Part shown: positions 27,142 to 36,795 of the stretch, piece after piece
Layout of the letters: every line of letters starts with the position of its first letter
How positions within the stretch are numbered: position 1 is the stretch's first letter
DNA from: Rhodopseudomonas sp. P2A-2r
GTDB taxonomy: Bacteria > Pseudomonadota > Alphaproteobacteria > Rhizobiales > Xanthobacteraceae
DNA length: 64,000 nucleotides
Direction: 5' to 3'
NCBI RefSeq assembly: GCF_026015985.1
Contig: NZ_CP110389.1
Span: 682,001 to 746,000 of the forward strand
Notes under the pieces: generated by a model
What the model saw: the letters and a program-made list of their open reading frames with translations, nothing else
Databases searched by the model: none
Told to the model about the DNA's origin: nothing
Made by a program: the position numbers and the translations under genes

Positions 27142-27594
27142 ATGCTGACGATCCGCGTCAACGGCCGGGAGCATCAGGTCGAAGCGCCGGGCGACATGCC
27201 GCTGCTCTGGGTGCTGCGCGACCTCGTTGGTTTGAAAGGAACCAAATTCGGCTGCGGCATTGCCCAGTGCGGCGCGTGCACCGTGCATCTTGATGGCCGC
27301 CCGCTGCGCTCCTGCGTCATGCCGGTCGGTTCAGTCGGCAAGGCAGAAATTACGACCATCGAAGCCATCGGCGAGACGGCCGTCGGGCAGCGTGTGCAGC
27401 AGGCGTGGCTTGCGCTTGAAGTTGTGCAATGCGGCTACTGCCAGTCCGGTCAGATCATGTCCGCCGCGGCGCTGCTCGCGCGCAACCCTGCGCCGGACGA
27501 TCTCGCCATCGACTCGGCCATGTCGGGCAACATCTGTCGCTGCGGCACCTACGCCCGGATTCGTGCGGCCATCAAGGAGGCGTCCAGCGCATGA
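27142..27594 (+). CDS. iorA: [2Fe-2S] subunit of IorAB-type molybdenum oxidoreductase
   Basis: Small subunit of 150 residues. The N-terminal plant-type ferredoxin domain has the Cys pattern [18 protein letters not shown] with the fourth ligand in RSCVMPV. The C-terminal domain has CGYCQSGQ and [12 protein letters not shown] for the second cluster, so all eight cysteines are visible. It passes electrons from the molybdenum subunit. Length and order match isoquinoline 1-oxidoreductase alpha subunits and aldehyde dehydrogenase small subunits. An ATGA overlap links it to the large subunit. Confidence 0.92.
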   Translation: MLTIRVNGREHQVEAPGDMPLLWVLRDLVGLKGTKFGCGIAQCGACTVHLDGRPLRSCVMPVGSVGKAEITTIEAIGETAVGQRVQQAWLALEVVQCGYCQSGQIMSAAALLARNPAPDDLAIDSAMSGNICRCGTYARIRAAIKEASSA

Positions 27595-29762
27595 AGCGGT
27601 CGCAGTTCAGCAGGCGTGATCTGTTGGTGGGTGGCGCGCTGCTGATCGCGCTTGGTAACTCGTCGCGGGGCGATGCCGCGGAAGAGCCCGCCACTCCGAA
27701 GATAGCGAGTCCCGCCGATGCGGACTTCGCGCCAAACGGGTTTCTCCGCATCGACCGCGACGGCCGCATCGTGCTGGTGATGCCGAGCGTGGAAATGGGC
27801 CAGGGCATCTACACAGCCGAAGCCATGCTGGTCGCCGAGGAACTGGAGGTCGGCCTCGATCAGATCTCCGTCGTCGCCGCACCGGCCGACAAGATGTACG
27901 CGCAACCCCGCTTCAAGGCGCAGTTGACCGGCGGATCGACATCCATTCGCGGCTTCTGGACGCCGCTGCGCGAGGCTGGCGCGCAAGGGCGGACGCTGTT
28001 GATTGGTGCTGCGGCGAATAGCTGGGGCGTGCCGGTTGCCGAATGCAGCGCCAGCCGTGCCGTTGTCACGCATCATCCGACCGGACGAGCGCTGCCCTAC
28101 GCTGCGCTGGTCGATGCGGCCACAAGGATGCCTCTGCCATCCTCGGTCGCATTGAAATCCGTTGCGAACTTCTCACTGATTGGCAAATCCGTTCCGCGTC
28201 TCGATACGCCAGCCAAGGTCAATGGTTCCGCGGTGTTCGGCCTCGATGTCGAAGTTCCCGGCATGAAAACCGCCGCCGTGACAATCTGCCCGTTCATCGG
28301 CGGCAAGCTCAAATCGCTGCAGGAAGGCGCCGCCCGGTCGCGTGCCGGTGTCATCGACGTCCTGCGCATCGATGACGCCGTTGCGGTCGTCGCACACCAC
28401 TACTGGGCGGCGTACAGCGCGCTTGAAGATCTGCAGATCGAGTGGGACCCCGGCTCGAACGCGTCGATGTCGTCGACAACGATTCGCGATGCGATGAAGC
28501 TTGCGTCGGAGATCGAAGCCCCGACGGCGGGGGTTCATGTCGGCGATCTCGCGGGCGCTTTCGCCCGCTCCAGCAAGATTCTCGAAGCTACTTACGAGCT
28601 GCCGTTCCTTGCGCACGCCACGCTTGAGCCGATCAATACCACCGTGCACGTCCGGCCCGACGGCTGCGACATCTGGGTCGGCACACAGGTACCTGCGACG
28701 GCGCAACGGCACGCGGCCCGCATCACCGGGCTGCCGCCGGAGCGAGTCGTCATTCACAACCACCTGATAGGCGGCGGCTTCGGACGCCGCCTGGCTGCTG
28801 ACACCATCGAGCAGGCGGTGCATTTCGCCAAACAGGTGCCTTATCCGCTGAAAGTCGTGTGGACCCGCGAGCAGGACATCCGCCACGATCACTTTCGTCC
28901 GGCCTATTATGACCGCCTGCATGCGGGGCTCGATGCGGACGGCATGCCGATCGCGTGGACCCATCGCGTGACGTCCGGCACTGTACGCGAGTATTTCGAT
29001 GAGGGCGGTTGGCCGAAAGGCAAGCTCGATCCCGATTCGATCGAGAGCGCGGGCGATACGCCCTATGACCTCAAGGCGATGCGGGTGGACTGGGTGCGGC
29101 AGGATCCGCCTGCGCCGCTCAATTGGTGGCGCGGCGTCGGCCCGACCCACAACGTGTTTGTAGTCGAAAGCTTCATTGACGAGTTGGCCGCTGCGGCGGG
29201 CCGTGACCCCGTTGCCTATCGACGCGCGCTACTCGGCAAGAACCCACGGTCGTTGGCCGTGCTCGATCTGGCCGTGGCAAAGGCAGGATGGGGGCAAAAG
29301 CTCCCCGCGAGGTCGGGCCGTGGCGTCTCATTGCACGACAGTTTCGACACCCGCGCGGCGATGGTCGTCGAAGTAAAGGTCGACGACTCCGGCACCATCG
29401 ATCTGGTGCGCGTGGTTGCGGCGATCGATTGCGGCGTGCAGATCAATCCGGATTCGATCCGGGCGCAAATCGAGGGCGGCGCGCTGTTTGGCCTCTCGGC
29501 CGCACTGCATAACCTGATCACCTTTGCCGGCGGCAAGGTCGAGCAGGGCAATTTCAACGACTACCGGCAGATGCGCTTCAACGAGGCGCCGCAGGTCGAG
29601 GTGCATCTGATACGCAGCGAATTGCCGCCGGGCGGGATGGGCGAGGTCGGCACGGTCTCGGCCGCACCTGCGCTGGCGAATGCGATCTATGCCGCAACCG
29701 GCGTTCGCCTGCGCAAACTGCCGATCGACCGCAGCCTGCTGGTGGCGAGGAGCAGGGCATGA
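27591..29762 (+). CDS. iorB: Molybdopterin-binding large subunit, IorB type, Tat-exported
   Basis: Large subunit of 723 residues from ATG 27591. The N terminus has a Tat signal ([14 protein letters not shown]), so the complex is periplasmic, and the small subunit would be carried along. The xanthine dehydrogenase-family cofactor motifs are seen in [46 protein letters not shown] and [20 protein letters not shown]. Members hydroxylate N-heterocycles or oxidise aldehydes. With the small subunit and the following cytochrome c it forms a three-gene unit feeding electrons to the respiratory chain. The precise substrate is open. Confidence 0.92.
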   Translation: MKRSQFSRRDLLVGGALLIALGNSSRGDAAEEPATPKIASPADADFAPNGFLRIDRDGRIVLVMPSVEMGQGIYTAEAMLVAEELEVGLDQISVVAAPADKMYAQPRFKAQLTGGSTSIRGFWTPLREAGAQGRTLLIGAAANSWGVPVAECSASRAVVTHHPTGRALPYAALVDAATRMPLPSSVALKSVANFSLIGKSVPRLDTPAKVNGSAVFGLDVEVPGMKTAAVTICPFIGGKLKSLQEGAARSRAGVIDVLRIDDAVAVVAHHYWAAYSALEDLQIEWDPGSNASMSSTTIRDAMKLASEIEAPTAGVHVGDLAGAFARSSKILEATYELPFLAHATLEPINTTVHVRPDGCDIWVGTQVPATAQRHAARITGLPPERVVIHNHLIGGGFGRRLAADTIEQAVHFAKQVPYPLKVVWTREQDIRHDHFRPAYYDRLHAGLDADGMPIAWTHRVTSGTVREYFDEGGWPKGKLDPDSIESAGDTPYDLKAMRVDWVRQDPPAPLNWWRGVGPTHNVFVVESFIDELAAAAGRDPVAYRRALLGKNPRSLAVLDLAVAKAGWGQKLPARSGRGVSLHDSFDTRAAMVVEVKVDDSGTIDLVRVVAAIDCGVQINPDSIRAQIEGGALFGLSAALHNLITFAGGKVEQGNFNDYRQMRFNEAPQVEVHLIRSELPPGGMGEVGTVSAAPALANAIYAATGVRLRKLPIDRSLLVARSRA

Positions 29763-31051
29763 AGAAGTTGATAGGCGTGGCGCTGGCTGGCGCGATCGTC
29801 GCTGTGGGAGCCGCGTGGTTCTTCTTCTGGCCGGCGCCGCTGCCCGCCGTCGCGTTGAGTGCTGCATCGCCGACCGGGCAGGACCTGATTGCCAAGGGCG
29901 AGTATCTCGCAAAGGCCGCCGACTGCGCGGCCTGTCATACCGCGCCGGGCGGCATGAAACTGGCCGGAGGGCTCGCGTTCAAGCTGCCGTTCGGCACCAT
30001 CTACGCGCCGAACATCACGCCGGACCGCGAGTTCGGCATCGGTGCTTGGTCCGATGCCGAATTCGTGCGCGCGCTGCGCAAGGGACTCGGCCGTCATGGC
30101 GAAGATCTCTATCCGGCCTTTCCCTATACATCCTTCGCGTTGCTTTCCACCGATGACGCGCTGGCGATCAGGGCTTATCTGGCGAGCGTGAGCGCCGCGG
30201 CGGTTCCGTCGCGTCCCAACGACCTCTGGTTTCCGTTCAACCAGCGTTACGTCATGCGCGGCTGGAAATTGCTGTTCATGCCCGATGGTCCCTATGCGCC
30301 CGACAGGTCGAAGACTACGGAATGGAATCGCGGCGCCTATCTGGTCGAGGCGCTGGCGCATTGCGGCGAGTGCCACACACCGCGCAATCTCCTGTTCGCA
30401 ACCAAGAGCGACGCAAAATTCTCCGGCGCCGTCGTCGAGGGCTTGAAAGCCTACAACATCACGCCGGACAGGCAGTCCGGGACCGGCGAATGGACCGACG
30501 CCGAACTGGCGGCCTATCTGTCGAGCGGGCATGCCGAAGGCCACGGTGGCACCAGCGGAAGCATGGCCGAGGCGGTCAATCTCAGTCTGCGGCTGCTTTC
30601 GGCTCACGACATTGCCAGCATGGTCACCTATATGCGGACCGTTCCGTCCTTGCCGTCAACACTGGCCGGTCCGGTTGAGCGATCGCCTGCGAGCCTCGCC
30701 TCGTCCGGCCCGTGGACGCCGCAACCGACCACGGCGTCTTCCGAAGGCCTTAAGATTTTTCAAGGCGCGTGCGCCAGTTGTCACGGCTGGGACGGGAACG
30801 GACAGCAAAGCCCGAGCGCATCGCTGCGCGGCGCGCGCACGGTCAACGATCCCGACGGCACAAATCTCGTCCGCTTGATCCTGAACGGCGTTCACATGTC
30901 ATCACCGACAGGCGACCGCAATATGCCGTCCTTTGCCGCCGCCTATACCGACGCAGATGTCGCGGCGGTTAGCAATTATGTGCTGGCGCACTTCGGTAAC
31001 AAAGCTGGTCAAGTGACACCGGGCATCGTTGCCAAGGCGAGGCGCGATTGA
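29759..31051 (+). CDS. Tri-haem cytochrome c subunit
   Basis: Protein of 430 residues, start overlapping the previous stop. An N-terminal hydrophobic segment (LIGVALAGAIVAVGAAWFFF) acts as anchor or signal. Three c-type haem sites are visible: CAACHT about residue 59, CGECHT about 204, and CASCHG about 338, each in a cytochrome c domain with a downstream Met (e.g. GDRNMPSFAAAYTD). This is the layout of the AdhB/aldehyde-dehydrogenase cytochrome subunit, which accepts electrons from the Mo subunit and passes them to quinone or oxidase in the membrane. Confidence 0.92.
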   Translation: MKKLIGVALAGAIVAVGAAWFFFWPAPLPAVALSAASPTGQDLIAKGEYLAKAADCAACHTAPGGMKLAGGLAFKLPFGTIYAPNITPDREFGIGAWSDAEFVRALRKGLGRHGEDLYPAFPYTSFALLSTDDALAIRAYLASVSAAAVPSRPNDLWFPFNQRYVMRGWKLLFMPDGPYAPDRSKTTEWNRGAYLVEALAHCGECHTPRNLLFATKSDAKFSGAVVEGLKAYNITPDRQSGTGEWTDAELAAYLSSGHAEGHGGTSGSMAEAVNLSLRLLSAHDIASMVTYMRTVPSLPSTLAGPVERSPASLASSGPWTPQPTTASSEGLKIFQGACASCHGWDGNGQQSPSASLRGARTVNDPDGTNLVRLILNGVHMSSPTGDRNMPSFAAAYTDADVAAVSNYVLAHFGNKAGQVTPGIVAKARRD

Positions 31052-31257
31052 TGGAGGCCGTCTCAAAGCCGCAGGGAGTTTGAACACCGCGTTCATCATT
31101 CAGACAATTCACCTTCCTTTCCTTCAAGAGATCGTGCCGGACGATTTCTAACATCTGCGTCGAAATGTGACGCGAGAGGCGATCCGGCAGACCTGCTCCC
31201 GCATGGCGCGGGGCGCCGCGATCTAGTCCAGATCAAATCTGAGGGCGGGATGCCGCA

Positions 31258-32094
31258 ATGATCAAGGAATCGACAATGACAATCAAGCAAGTGCTGGCAG
31301 CAACAACGGCTATTCTTTTATCGGCGTCGTCGGCAATTGCAGCCTCGAAGACAGAGGCAGCAAAGACAGCATCGTCCAAAGCACCTGGCGGTCCGGATGC
31401 TCCGACTGTTGTCCTGGTGCACGGGGCCTGGGCGGACGGATCGAGCTGGGCGAAAGTGATTCCGCTGCTGCAGGCCAAGGGCATCAAGGTGCTGGGCGTG
31501 CAGAACCCGCTGACCTCGCTGGCCGACGACGTCGCGGCTACGAAGCGCGTGCTGCTGGATGCGACCGGTCCCGTCGTGCTGGTCGGACACAGCTGGGCCG
31601 GCACCGTCATCACGGAAGCCGGCACGGATCCGAAAGTGAAGGCGCTCGTCTACGTTGCGGCCTTTGCCAACAAGGAAGGCCAGTCCGGCGGCGATCTCGT
31701 CAATGCCTATCCCAAGACGCCGGCGCTTGGCACCGTCCGGGACGACGGCCACGGTTTCCTACGCCAGACCGAGCAGGGCATGATCGATAATTTCGCGCAT
31801 GATCTGCCGAAGCAGGAAGCCCGCATCCTGTTCGTCACTCAGGGCGCGCTCGCGGCCAGCACGTTCGGCGACAAGGTCACCGTGCCGGCCTGGAAGACGG
31901 TGCCGTCGTGGTACGTCGTCTCCGCCAACGACCGGGTGATCGCCCCGCAGATGGAGCGCGATCTCGCCGCAATGATGAAGGCCAAGACCACTGTGCTGCC
32001 GTCGAGCCATGTCTCGCTGCTGTCGCATCCTCGCGAAGTGGCTGAGGTGATCGAGGATGCAGTCGCGACTGTCGCGAAGAGCGCAGCCAAATGA
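31258..32094 (+). CDS. Secreted alpha/beta hydrolase
   Basis: Hydrolase of 278 residues with a signal peptide (TIKQVLAATTAILLSASSAIAA). The fold motifs are VVLVHGAWADGSSWAKV, the nucleophile Ser in VLVGHSWAGTVIT, and His in LPSSHVSLLSHP. It resembles the AB hydrolase_6/EstC-like salicylate esterase group common in proteobacteria. A second ATG at 31276 is also possible. It would act in the periplasm on an ester or amide. The stop overlaps the next start, so the two are co-translated. Confidence 0.86.
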   Translation: MIKESTMTIKQVLAATTAILLSASSAIAASKTEAAKTASSKAPGGPDAPTVVLVHGAWADGSSWAKVIPLLQAKGIKVLGVQNPLTSLADDVAATKRVLLDATGPVVLVGHSWAGTVITEAGTDPKVKALVYVAAFANKEGQSGGDLVNAYPKTPALGTVRDDGHGFLRQTEQGMIDNFAHDLPKQEARILFVTQGALAASTFGDKVTVPAWKTVPSWYVVSANDRVIAPQMERDLAAMMKAKTTVLPSSHVSLLSHPREVAEVIEDAVATVAKSAAK

Positions 32095-33074
32095 ACCGGC
32101 GCGCGCTGTCTAGAATGTTCGGCTCCGCGCTATGTTTCTCGTCTCTCGCATCTTTGTCGTTCGTGGTGTCGACACAGCTGGCCTCTGCGGCCGCCCAGGC
32201 CGTTGGCGGGCAAGCGCCCGGCTACTACCGGATGCATATCGGCCGGTTCGAAGTCACCGCACTGCTTGACGGCACGCATCCGTTTCAGGCCGCGAAGCTC
32301 GCCGTGGGCGCGAAGCCTGGGGAAATTGATGAATTGCTCGGCGACCAAGAGCTGAAGTCTCCGTTCGAGGGCATGATCAATGCGTTTCTCGTCAACATGG
32401 GCGATCGCCTGATCCTGATCGATACCGGGGCCGGCAATCTTTACGGCAAGGACGGCGGCGGGCTGGTGGGAGCGATCAAGGCGGCGGGTTACGCGCCCGA
32501 CGCTGTCGACGACATCTTCATCACCCACCTTCACGAAGATCATGCCGGCGGGTTGATGCTGGACGGCAAGCCCGTGTTCGCCAAGGCGGTCGTTCATGTC
32601 TCTAAGCGCGACGCGGAGTTCTGGCTCGACAACCGCAACCAGGACAGCGTCGGCGATCTCCTGAAGCCGTTCTTCCCCGCCATCCAGAAAGTCGTCGCGC
32701 CTTATGTGGCGACAGGCCGCTTCAAGCCGTTCGATGGAGAGGCCGCGCTGCTGCCCGGGCTGACGCCGATGGCGGCACCGGGTCATACGCCGGGTCACAC
32801 GTATTACCTGCTGCAAGACGGCGCGCAGTCGATGCTGTTCTGGGGTGATACGGTTCACATGCAGCCGGTGCAGCTGCCTGATCCCGACGTAGCTATAGAA
32901 TACGACTGGGACGTGCCACTTGCCATTGCAGCTCGCAAGAACGCTTTGGCGATTGCCGCGAACAAGGGCTGGTGGGTGGCAGGCGCCCATGTTTCGTTCC
33001 CCGGGATCGGCCATGTGCGCGGTGACGGTAAAGGTTATCGCTGGATTCCGGCGAACTACACATTGAATCGCTGA
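32091..33074 (+). CDS. Secreted metallo-beta-lactamase fold hydrolase
   Basis: Protein of 327 residues with an N-terminal signal (SLASLSFVVSTQLASAAA). The zinc motif is HLHEDHAGG in DIFITHLHEDHAGGLML, with later ligands in APGHTPGHTYY and FWGDTVHM. The start MHIGRFEVTALLDGTH is typical of quorum-quenching-like or lactonase MBL proteins. It is the second gene of a two-gene operon with the hydrolase. Ester or lactone hydrolysis in the periplasm is possible, but not shown. Confidence 0.88.
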   Translation: MNRRALSRMFGSALCFSSLASLSFVVSTQLASAAAQAVGGQAPGYYRMHIGRFEVTALLDGTHPFQAAKLAVGAKPGEIDELLGDQELKSPFEGMINAFLVNMGDRLILIDTGAGNLYGKDGGGLVGAIKAAGYAPDAVDDIFITHLHEDHAGGLMLDGKPVFAKAVVHVSKRDAEFWLDNRNQDSVGDLLKPFFPAIQKVVAPYVATGRFKPFDGEAALLPGLTPMAAPGHTPGHTYYLLQDGAQSMLFWGDTVHMQPVQLPDPDVAIEYDWDVPLAIAARKNALAIAANKGWWVAGAHVSFPGIGHVRGDGKGYRWIPANYTLNR

Positions 33075-33093
33075 CGAAGCTTGCAAGCGGCGG

Positions 33094-33828
33094 TCAAGCC
33101 TCGGCTTTCGAGGCCACCGCGGCTACGCGGCGGCCGTGCCACCAGAGTGCGATGGCAGAGAGCAGCACGGGTAGCGTCAGTGCCTGTGTCCCCAGCTGCC
33201 GGTGCAGCGCCGCGCCAAGGCAGCAACCGCAGACGAAGCCCGCGATCGCGGGTCCGACAGCCTGCACATTTCGCAATGACGTGGCATGGTCATTGGCCTG
33301 CCGAGACATCAGATCGACAATCCCCATTGAAAAACGCGTGATATCGACAGTGACCATCGTCGTCGATGGCATGCCCGGCATGCTCTGAACCAGCACGCTC
33401 TGCGTGGCCATGGCGGCAACGCCACACATGCCCGCGAAAACCACGGACAAGCTGTCCAGCTCCGCGATTTGCCCGTTGAGCACGCGCATCAACAGGAACA
33501 GAGCGAGAAAAGTCAGTTGAAGCGCTATCAGCGTGTCAAGCGAAACGCGCCCCAGCCTGCCCTCGAAAAACCGCATGAGCGCAACGACCATCATGAACAC
33601 AGGGACTGCAATCAGTTGGGCGATGCCGACCTTTCCGCCGGCCGCCAGATGGCCCGCCATCAGCACGACGTTTCCGGTGACATGCGCAGCAAAAAGTCCG
33701 CCGAGGGACAGGAAGCTGATCGTATCAGTGGAGCCCGCGATGGTACTGAACAGCAGGATCATTGCCACCGATGGCTGCACAACGGATGTATTCAGACTTG
33801 TCGTCACGACGGGCCTGTCCTCTCGCAT
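33094..33828 (-). CDS. DUF1275 (YoaK-like) membrane protein
   Basis: Protein of 244 residues with about six membrane helices. It contains the DUF1275 features AGSTDTISFLSLGGLFAAHVTGNVVLMAGHLA and GVAAMATQSVLVQSMPGMPSTTMVTVDITRFSMG. The function of the family is not established. It is convergent with the MBL gene (20 bp gap). The 336 bp from 33829 to the next gene holds no further gene and serves as the divergent upstream region. Confidence 0.88.
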   Translation of the reverse strand: MREDRPVVTTSLNTSVVQPSVAMILLFSTIAGSTDTISFLSLGGLFAAHVTGNVVLMAGHLAAGGKVGIAQLIAVPVFMMVVALMRFFEGRLGRVSLDTLIALQLTFLALFLLMRVLNGQIAELDSLSVVFAGMCGVAAMATQSVLVQSMPGMPSTTMVTVDITRFSMGIVDLMSRQANDHATSLRNVQAVGPAIAGFVCGCCLGAALHRQLGTQALTLPVLLSAIALWWHGRRVAAVASKAEA

Positions 33829-34164
33829 CTACTCATTCCTGGCTGTTTTGGCTGCCGCATTGCGGATCTGCAACGATAGCCTTGACGGCAACAATGCAAA
33901 GCTAGACGTGAAATTCGTTACAGGCTTGAACAAAAGAATGCGGTCGTCGCACTGCGAGTTCTGCAGGATCATAAGTGAGCGGCTGCTTCCGTAGCGCAGA
34001 TCATGAACGTTCCGCGCTGAAGCCCGAGCATCCGAACAGGTGACTTTCCGACAATACGCCCATACCGATTTCCGTCAGTGTCGCTGCCAGCAACGAACGA
34101 TTGGATTTGCCTGCCGTCCTCGCACGAAGACGCAAGCAAGCCGATCAAGCCAGCAGGAGCCGCC

Positions 34165-34794
34165 ATGTCCTTAAATCCCGGTCTGTTGACGCCGGACCAA
34201 TGCGCTCTCGTGCTCATCGATCATCAGGCCGGTCTCGCCTTCGGGGTCGGCTCGATCGATCGTCAGATCCTTTTGAACAACACCATCGCTTTGTCCCGCA
34301 CGGCGCTGGCGTTTGGCCTGCCGATCATCGCCTCGACGTCGGCCACCAAAGTGTATGGCGGGCCACTAATGCCTGCGCTCAGCGCGCATCTCCCGAATGT
34401 GCATCCGATTGATCGGCGCAGCATGAACATGTGGGAGGACGACGCCGCGCGCACGGCAGTCGAGAACAGCGCGCGGCGGCGATTGATCGTTTCGGGCCTC
34501 CTCACCGAGGCGTGCGTCTCCTTTATGGTTCTCTCGGCCATCGCCGACGGCTACGAGGTTTTCGTCGTGGGTGATGCCTGCGGCGGGTTGACCGAGCGCA
34601 GCCATGATCTCGCATTGCGACGCATGGAATCCGCAGGCGCCCGCATGACATCGTGGATCCAGGTGCTGCTGGAACTGCAGCGGGACTGGACCCGGCATGA
34701 GACCTATGATGCGGTGCGCGCCATCGTCGAAGCCAATGGCGGCGGTTATGGCATCGGCCTGGCCTATGCGCGCGACATGCTTCGTCCGGCCTGA
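34165..34794 (+). CDS. Isochorismatase-family hydrolase (second)
   Basis: Hydrolase of 209 residues from ATG 34165, preceded by AGGAG. The catalytic Asp is in LVLIDHQAGLAFGV and the nucleophile Cys in VSGLLTEACVSFMVL. It is a diverged paralogue of the gene at 16302: both share the RRSMNMWEDD / RTSMNSWLDP region and the ELQRDWTRHETYDAV / ELQQDWARSETYEGM region near the end. The substrate is unknown. It is followed by a small hypothetical gene. Confidence 0.87.
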   Translation: MSLNPGLLTPDQCALVLIDHQAGLAFGVGSIDRQILLNNTIALSRTALAFGLPIIASTSATKVYGGPLMPALSAHLPNVHPIDRRSMNMWEDDAARTAVENSARRRLIVSGLLTEACVSFMVLSAIADGYEVFVVGDACGGLTERSHDLALRRMESAGARMTSWIQVLLELQRDWTRHETYDAVRAIVEANGGGYGIGLAYARDMLRPA

Positions 34795-34854
34795 GCCTGC
34801 CGCGATTGGCGAACGGCACCCCCACGCTTCTCCCGATATGCAAAGGATCATCCA

Positions 34855-35268
34855 ATGGACGGGCAACCGCCCGCGATTGTGACGCAGGAAATCCGCATCG
34901 TCGACGACCAGGGCAACGCGCGACTGTTGCTGTCTGCGAAGTCCGGCGTGCCGGTGATCCAGATGCTGCGGCCGGACGGTGAGCCGGGCCTCGCGATAAC
35001 CCTCGACCAGGCCGGGCGGCCGTCGATCAAGCTAGCAAACCCGGCGACCGCTGCACCCAGCGCGGCGCTTGAGATTGATGACAAAGGCGCCCACGTCAAA
35101 TTCGATCGGCCCGGAGGCGCATCGAGCTATCTGTTTCTCAACAATTTCGGCGCAGCCGGTGTCGTGTTGCTGGATACCAAAGGTGTGCGGCGGCTGAACG
35201 TGCTGACCGCGTCAGACGGAACGGCCAGCGTCGAACGATTTGGTCCGGACGGCAAGCCATCGCCTTGA
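34855..35268 (+). CDS. Small acidic hypothetical protein
   Basis: Protein of 137 residues, with AAGGA before ATG 34855. It has repeated strand motifs separated by DxxG turns (IVDDQGNARLLLSAKSGVPVI, LRPDGEPGLAITLDQAGRPSI, FDRPGGASSYLFL, LLDTKGVRRLNVL), which suggests a beta-rich repeat fold. No signal peptide, Cys or His cluster is present. I do not recognise the family. It sits between the isochorismatase-like gene and fumarase in the same direction. Confidence 0.7.
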   Translation: MDGQPPAIVTQEIRIVDDQGNARLLLSAKSGVPVIQMLRPDGEPGLAITLDQAGRPSIKLANPATAAPSAALEIDDKGAHVKFDRPGGASSYLFLNNFGAAGVVLLDTKGVRRLNVLTASDGTASVERFGPDGKPSP

Positions 35269-35331
35269 CGTCCCGCGATCTGGTTGTCCCATCTCACGTC
35301 TCCTCCCAAACCTAACCGCAAGAATTTGCTG

Positions 35332-36792
35332 ATGTCAGTCGCTGCAAAGGCCATTCCCGTCATGACCGACCTTCCGATCGGGCTCACAGCCAGGGGCACC
35401 CGCCACGAATTCGATTCCATGGGAAATATGGATGTTCCCGCCGACATGTATTACGGCGCGCAGACGGCGCGCTCGTTGATCCATTTCTCGATCGGCGATG
35501 ATCGCATGCCGAAGGCGGTGTATCACGCCTATGGAATCGTCAAGAAAGCCTGCGCGCTCGTCAACGAATCCGCGGGTCGGCTGCCGGCGTGGAAGGCGGC
35601 GGCGATCATCCGCGCCGCCGACGAGGCGATTGCGGGCAAGCTCGACGCGCATTTCCCGCTCTATGTCTGGCAGACCGGCTCCGGCACGCAGTCCAACATG
35701 AATGTCAACGAGGTGCTGTCCAACCGCGCGATCCAGCTGCTCGGCGGCACGCTGGGCACCCAGCAGCCGGTCGGTCCCAACGACGACGTCAACATGGGGC
35801 AGAGCTCGAACGATACGTTCCCGACCGCCATGCATATCGCCGCCATTGATGTGATCGACACGCGGCTGCTGGTCGAGCTCGATGCACTGGCGGCGGTGAT
35901 TGAGCGCAAGGCGCAGGGCTGGATGGGCGTGGTCAAGACCGGCCGCACGCATCTGGAGGACGCGACGCCGCTGACGGTCGGACAGGAATGGTCCGGCTAT
36001 GCGGCCCAGATTCGTGCCTGTATCATGGCCATTGAAGATTCCCGCGCCGGACTTTACGAGCTCGCCGTCGGCGGCACGGCGGTCGGCACCGGGTTGAACG
36101 CGCCGAAGGGATTCAGCGTCGCGGTAGCCAAGAAGATCGCCGAACTGACCGGTAAGCCGTTCGTCACTGCGCCGAACAAGTTCATGGCGCAGGGCTCGCT
36201 CGATGCGATGGTACGGGCGCATGCGGCGCTTCGCGGGCTTGCCGTGTCGCTGATGAAGATTGCTAACGACATGCGCTGGCTCGCGTCGGGCCCGCGTTGC
36301 GGCCTCGGCGAGCTGAAGTTGCCGCCCAACGAGCCGGGCTCGTCGATCATGCCGGGCAAGGTCAACCCGACCCAGTGCGAGGCCATCGTGATGATCGCCA
36401 TCCAGGTGCTCGGCAACGATGCTGGCGTGGCCTTTGCGGGCTCGCAGGGCAATTTCGAACTCAATGCGATGCGTCCTATCATCATCAACTCGTTTCTGAA
36501 ATCGGCTACCATCCTGGCCGACGGCTGCAAGAAATTCCGCACCTTCTCGGTCGAAGGCACGCAGCTCGACGAGAAGAAGATCGCAAGCTACGTCGCCAAC
36601 AGTCTGATGCTGGTCACCGCGTTGTCGCCGGTGATCGGCTATCAGAACGCCGCGCACATCGCCGAGACGGCCGATGCGGAAGGCCTGACATTGCGCGACG
36701 CCGCACTGCGCTCGGGCCATGTCGACGAGAAGACCTTTGACAAGGTGGTCGATGCCAAGACGATGATCGGCGACGGGGTTGGCGGGGCTTGA
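35332..36792 (+). CDS. fumC: Class II fumarate hydratase
   Basis: Enzyme of 486 residues from ATG 35332; ATG at 35362 (MTDLPIGLTARGTRHEFDSMG) is also possible. It shows the family signature GSSIMPGKVNPTQ and the conserved blocks WQTGSGTQSNMNVNEV, MGQSSNDTFPTAMH and GRTHLEDATPLTVGQEWSGYA. It interconverts fumarate and malate in the TCA cycle without an iron-sulphur cluster. The sequence is complete with no missing catalytic region. The neighbouring genes are not TCA-cycle genes, so it may be a second copy recruited to a catabolic context, which is inference. Confidence 0.95.
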   Translation: MSVAAKAIPVMTDLPIGLTARGTRHEFDSMGNMDVPADMYYGAQTARSLIHFSIGDDRMPKAVYHAYGIVKKACALVNESAGRLPAWKAAAIIRAADEAIAGKLDAHFPLYVWQTGSGTQSNMNVNEVLSNRAIQLLGGTLGTQQPVGPNDDVNMGQSSNDTFPTAMHIAAIDVIDTRLLVELDALAAVIERKAQGWMGVVKTGRTHLEDATPLTVGQEWSGYAAQIRACIMAIEDSRAGLYELAVGGTAVGTGLNAPKGFSVAVAKKIAELTGKPFVTAPNKFMAQGSLDAMVRAHAALRGLAVSLMKIANDMRWLASGPRCGLGELKLPPNEPGSSIMPGKVNPTQCEAIVMIAIQVLGNDAGVAFAGSQGNFELNAMRPIIINSFLKSATILADGCKKFRTFSVEGTQLDEKKIASYVANSLMLVTALSPVIGYQNAAHIAETADAEGLTLRDAALRSGHVDEKTFDKVVDAKTMIGDGVGGA

Positions 36793-36795
36793 AGC

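Noticed and set aside
33081..33994. Several + strand frames opposite the DUF1275 gene
   Set aside because: They are antisense shadows with low-complexity Arg/Ser composition.
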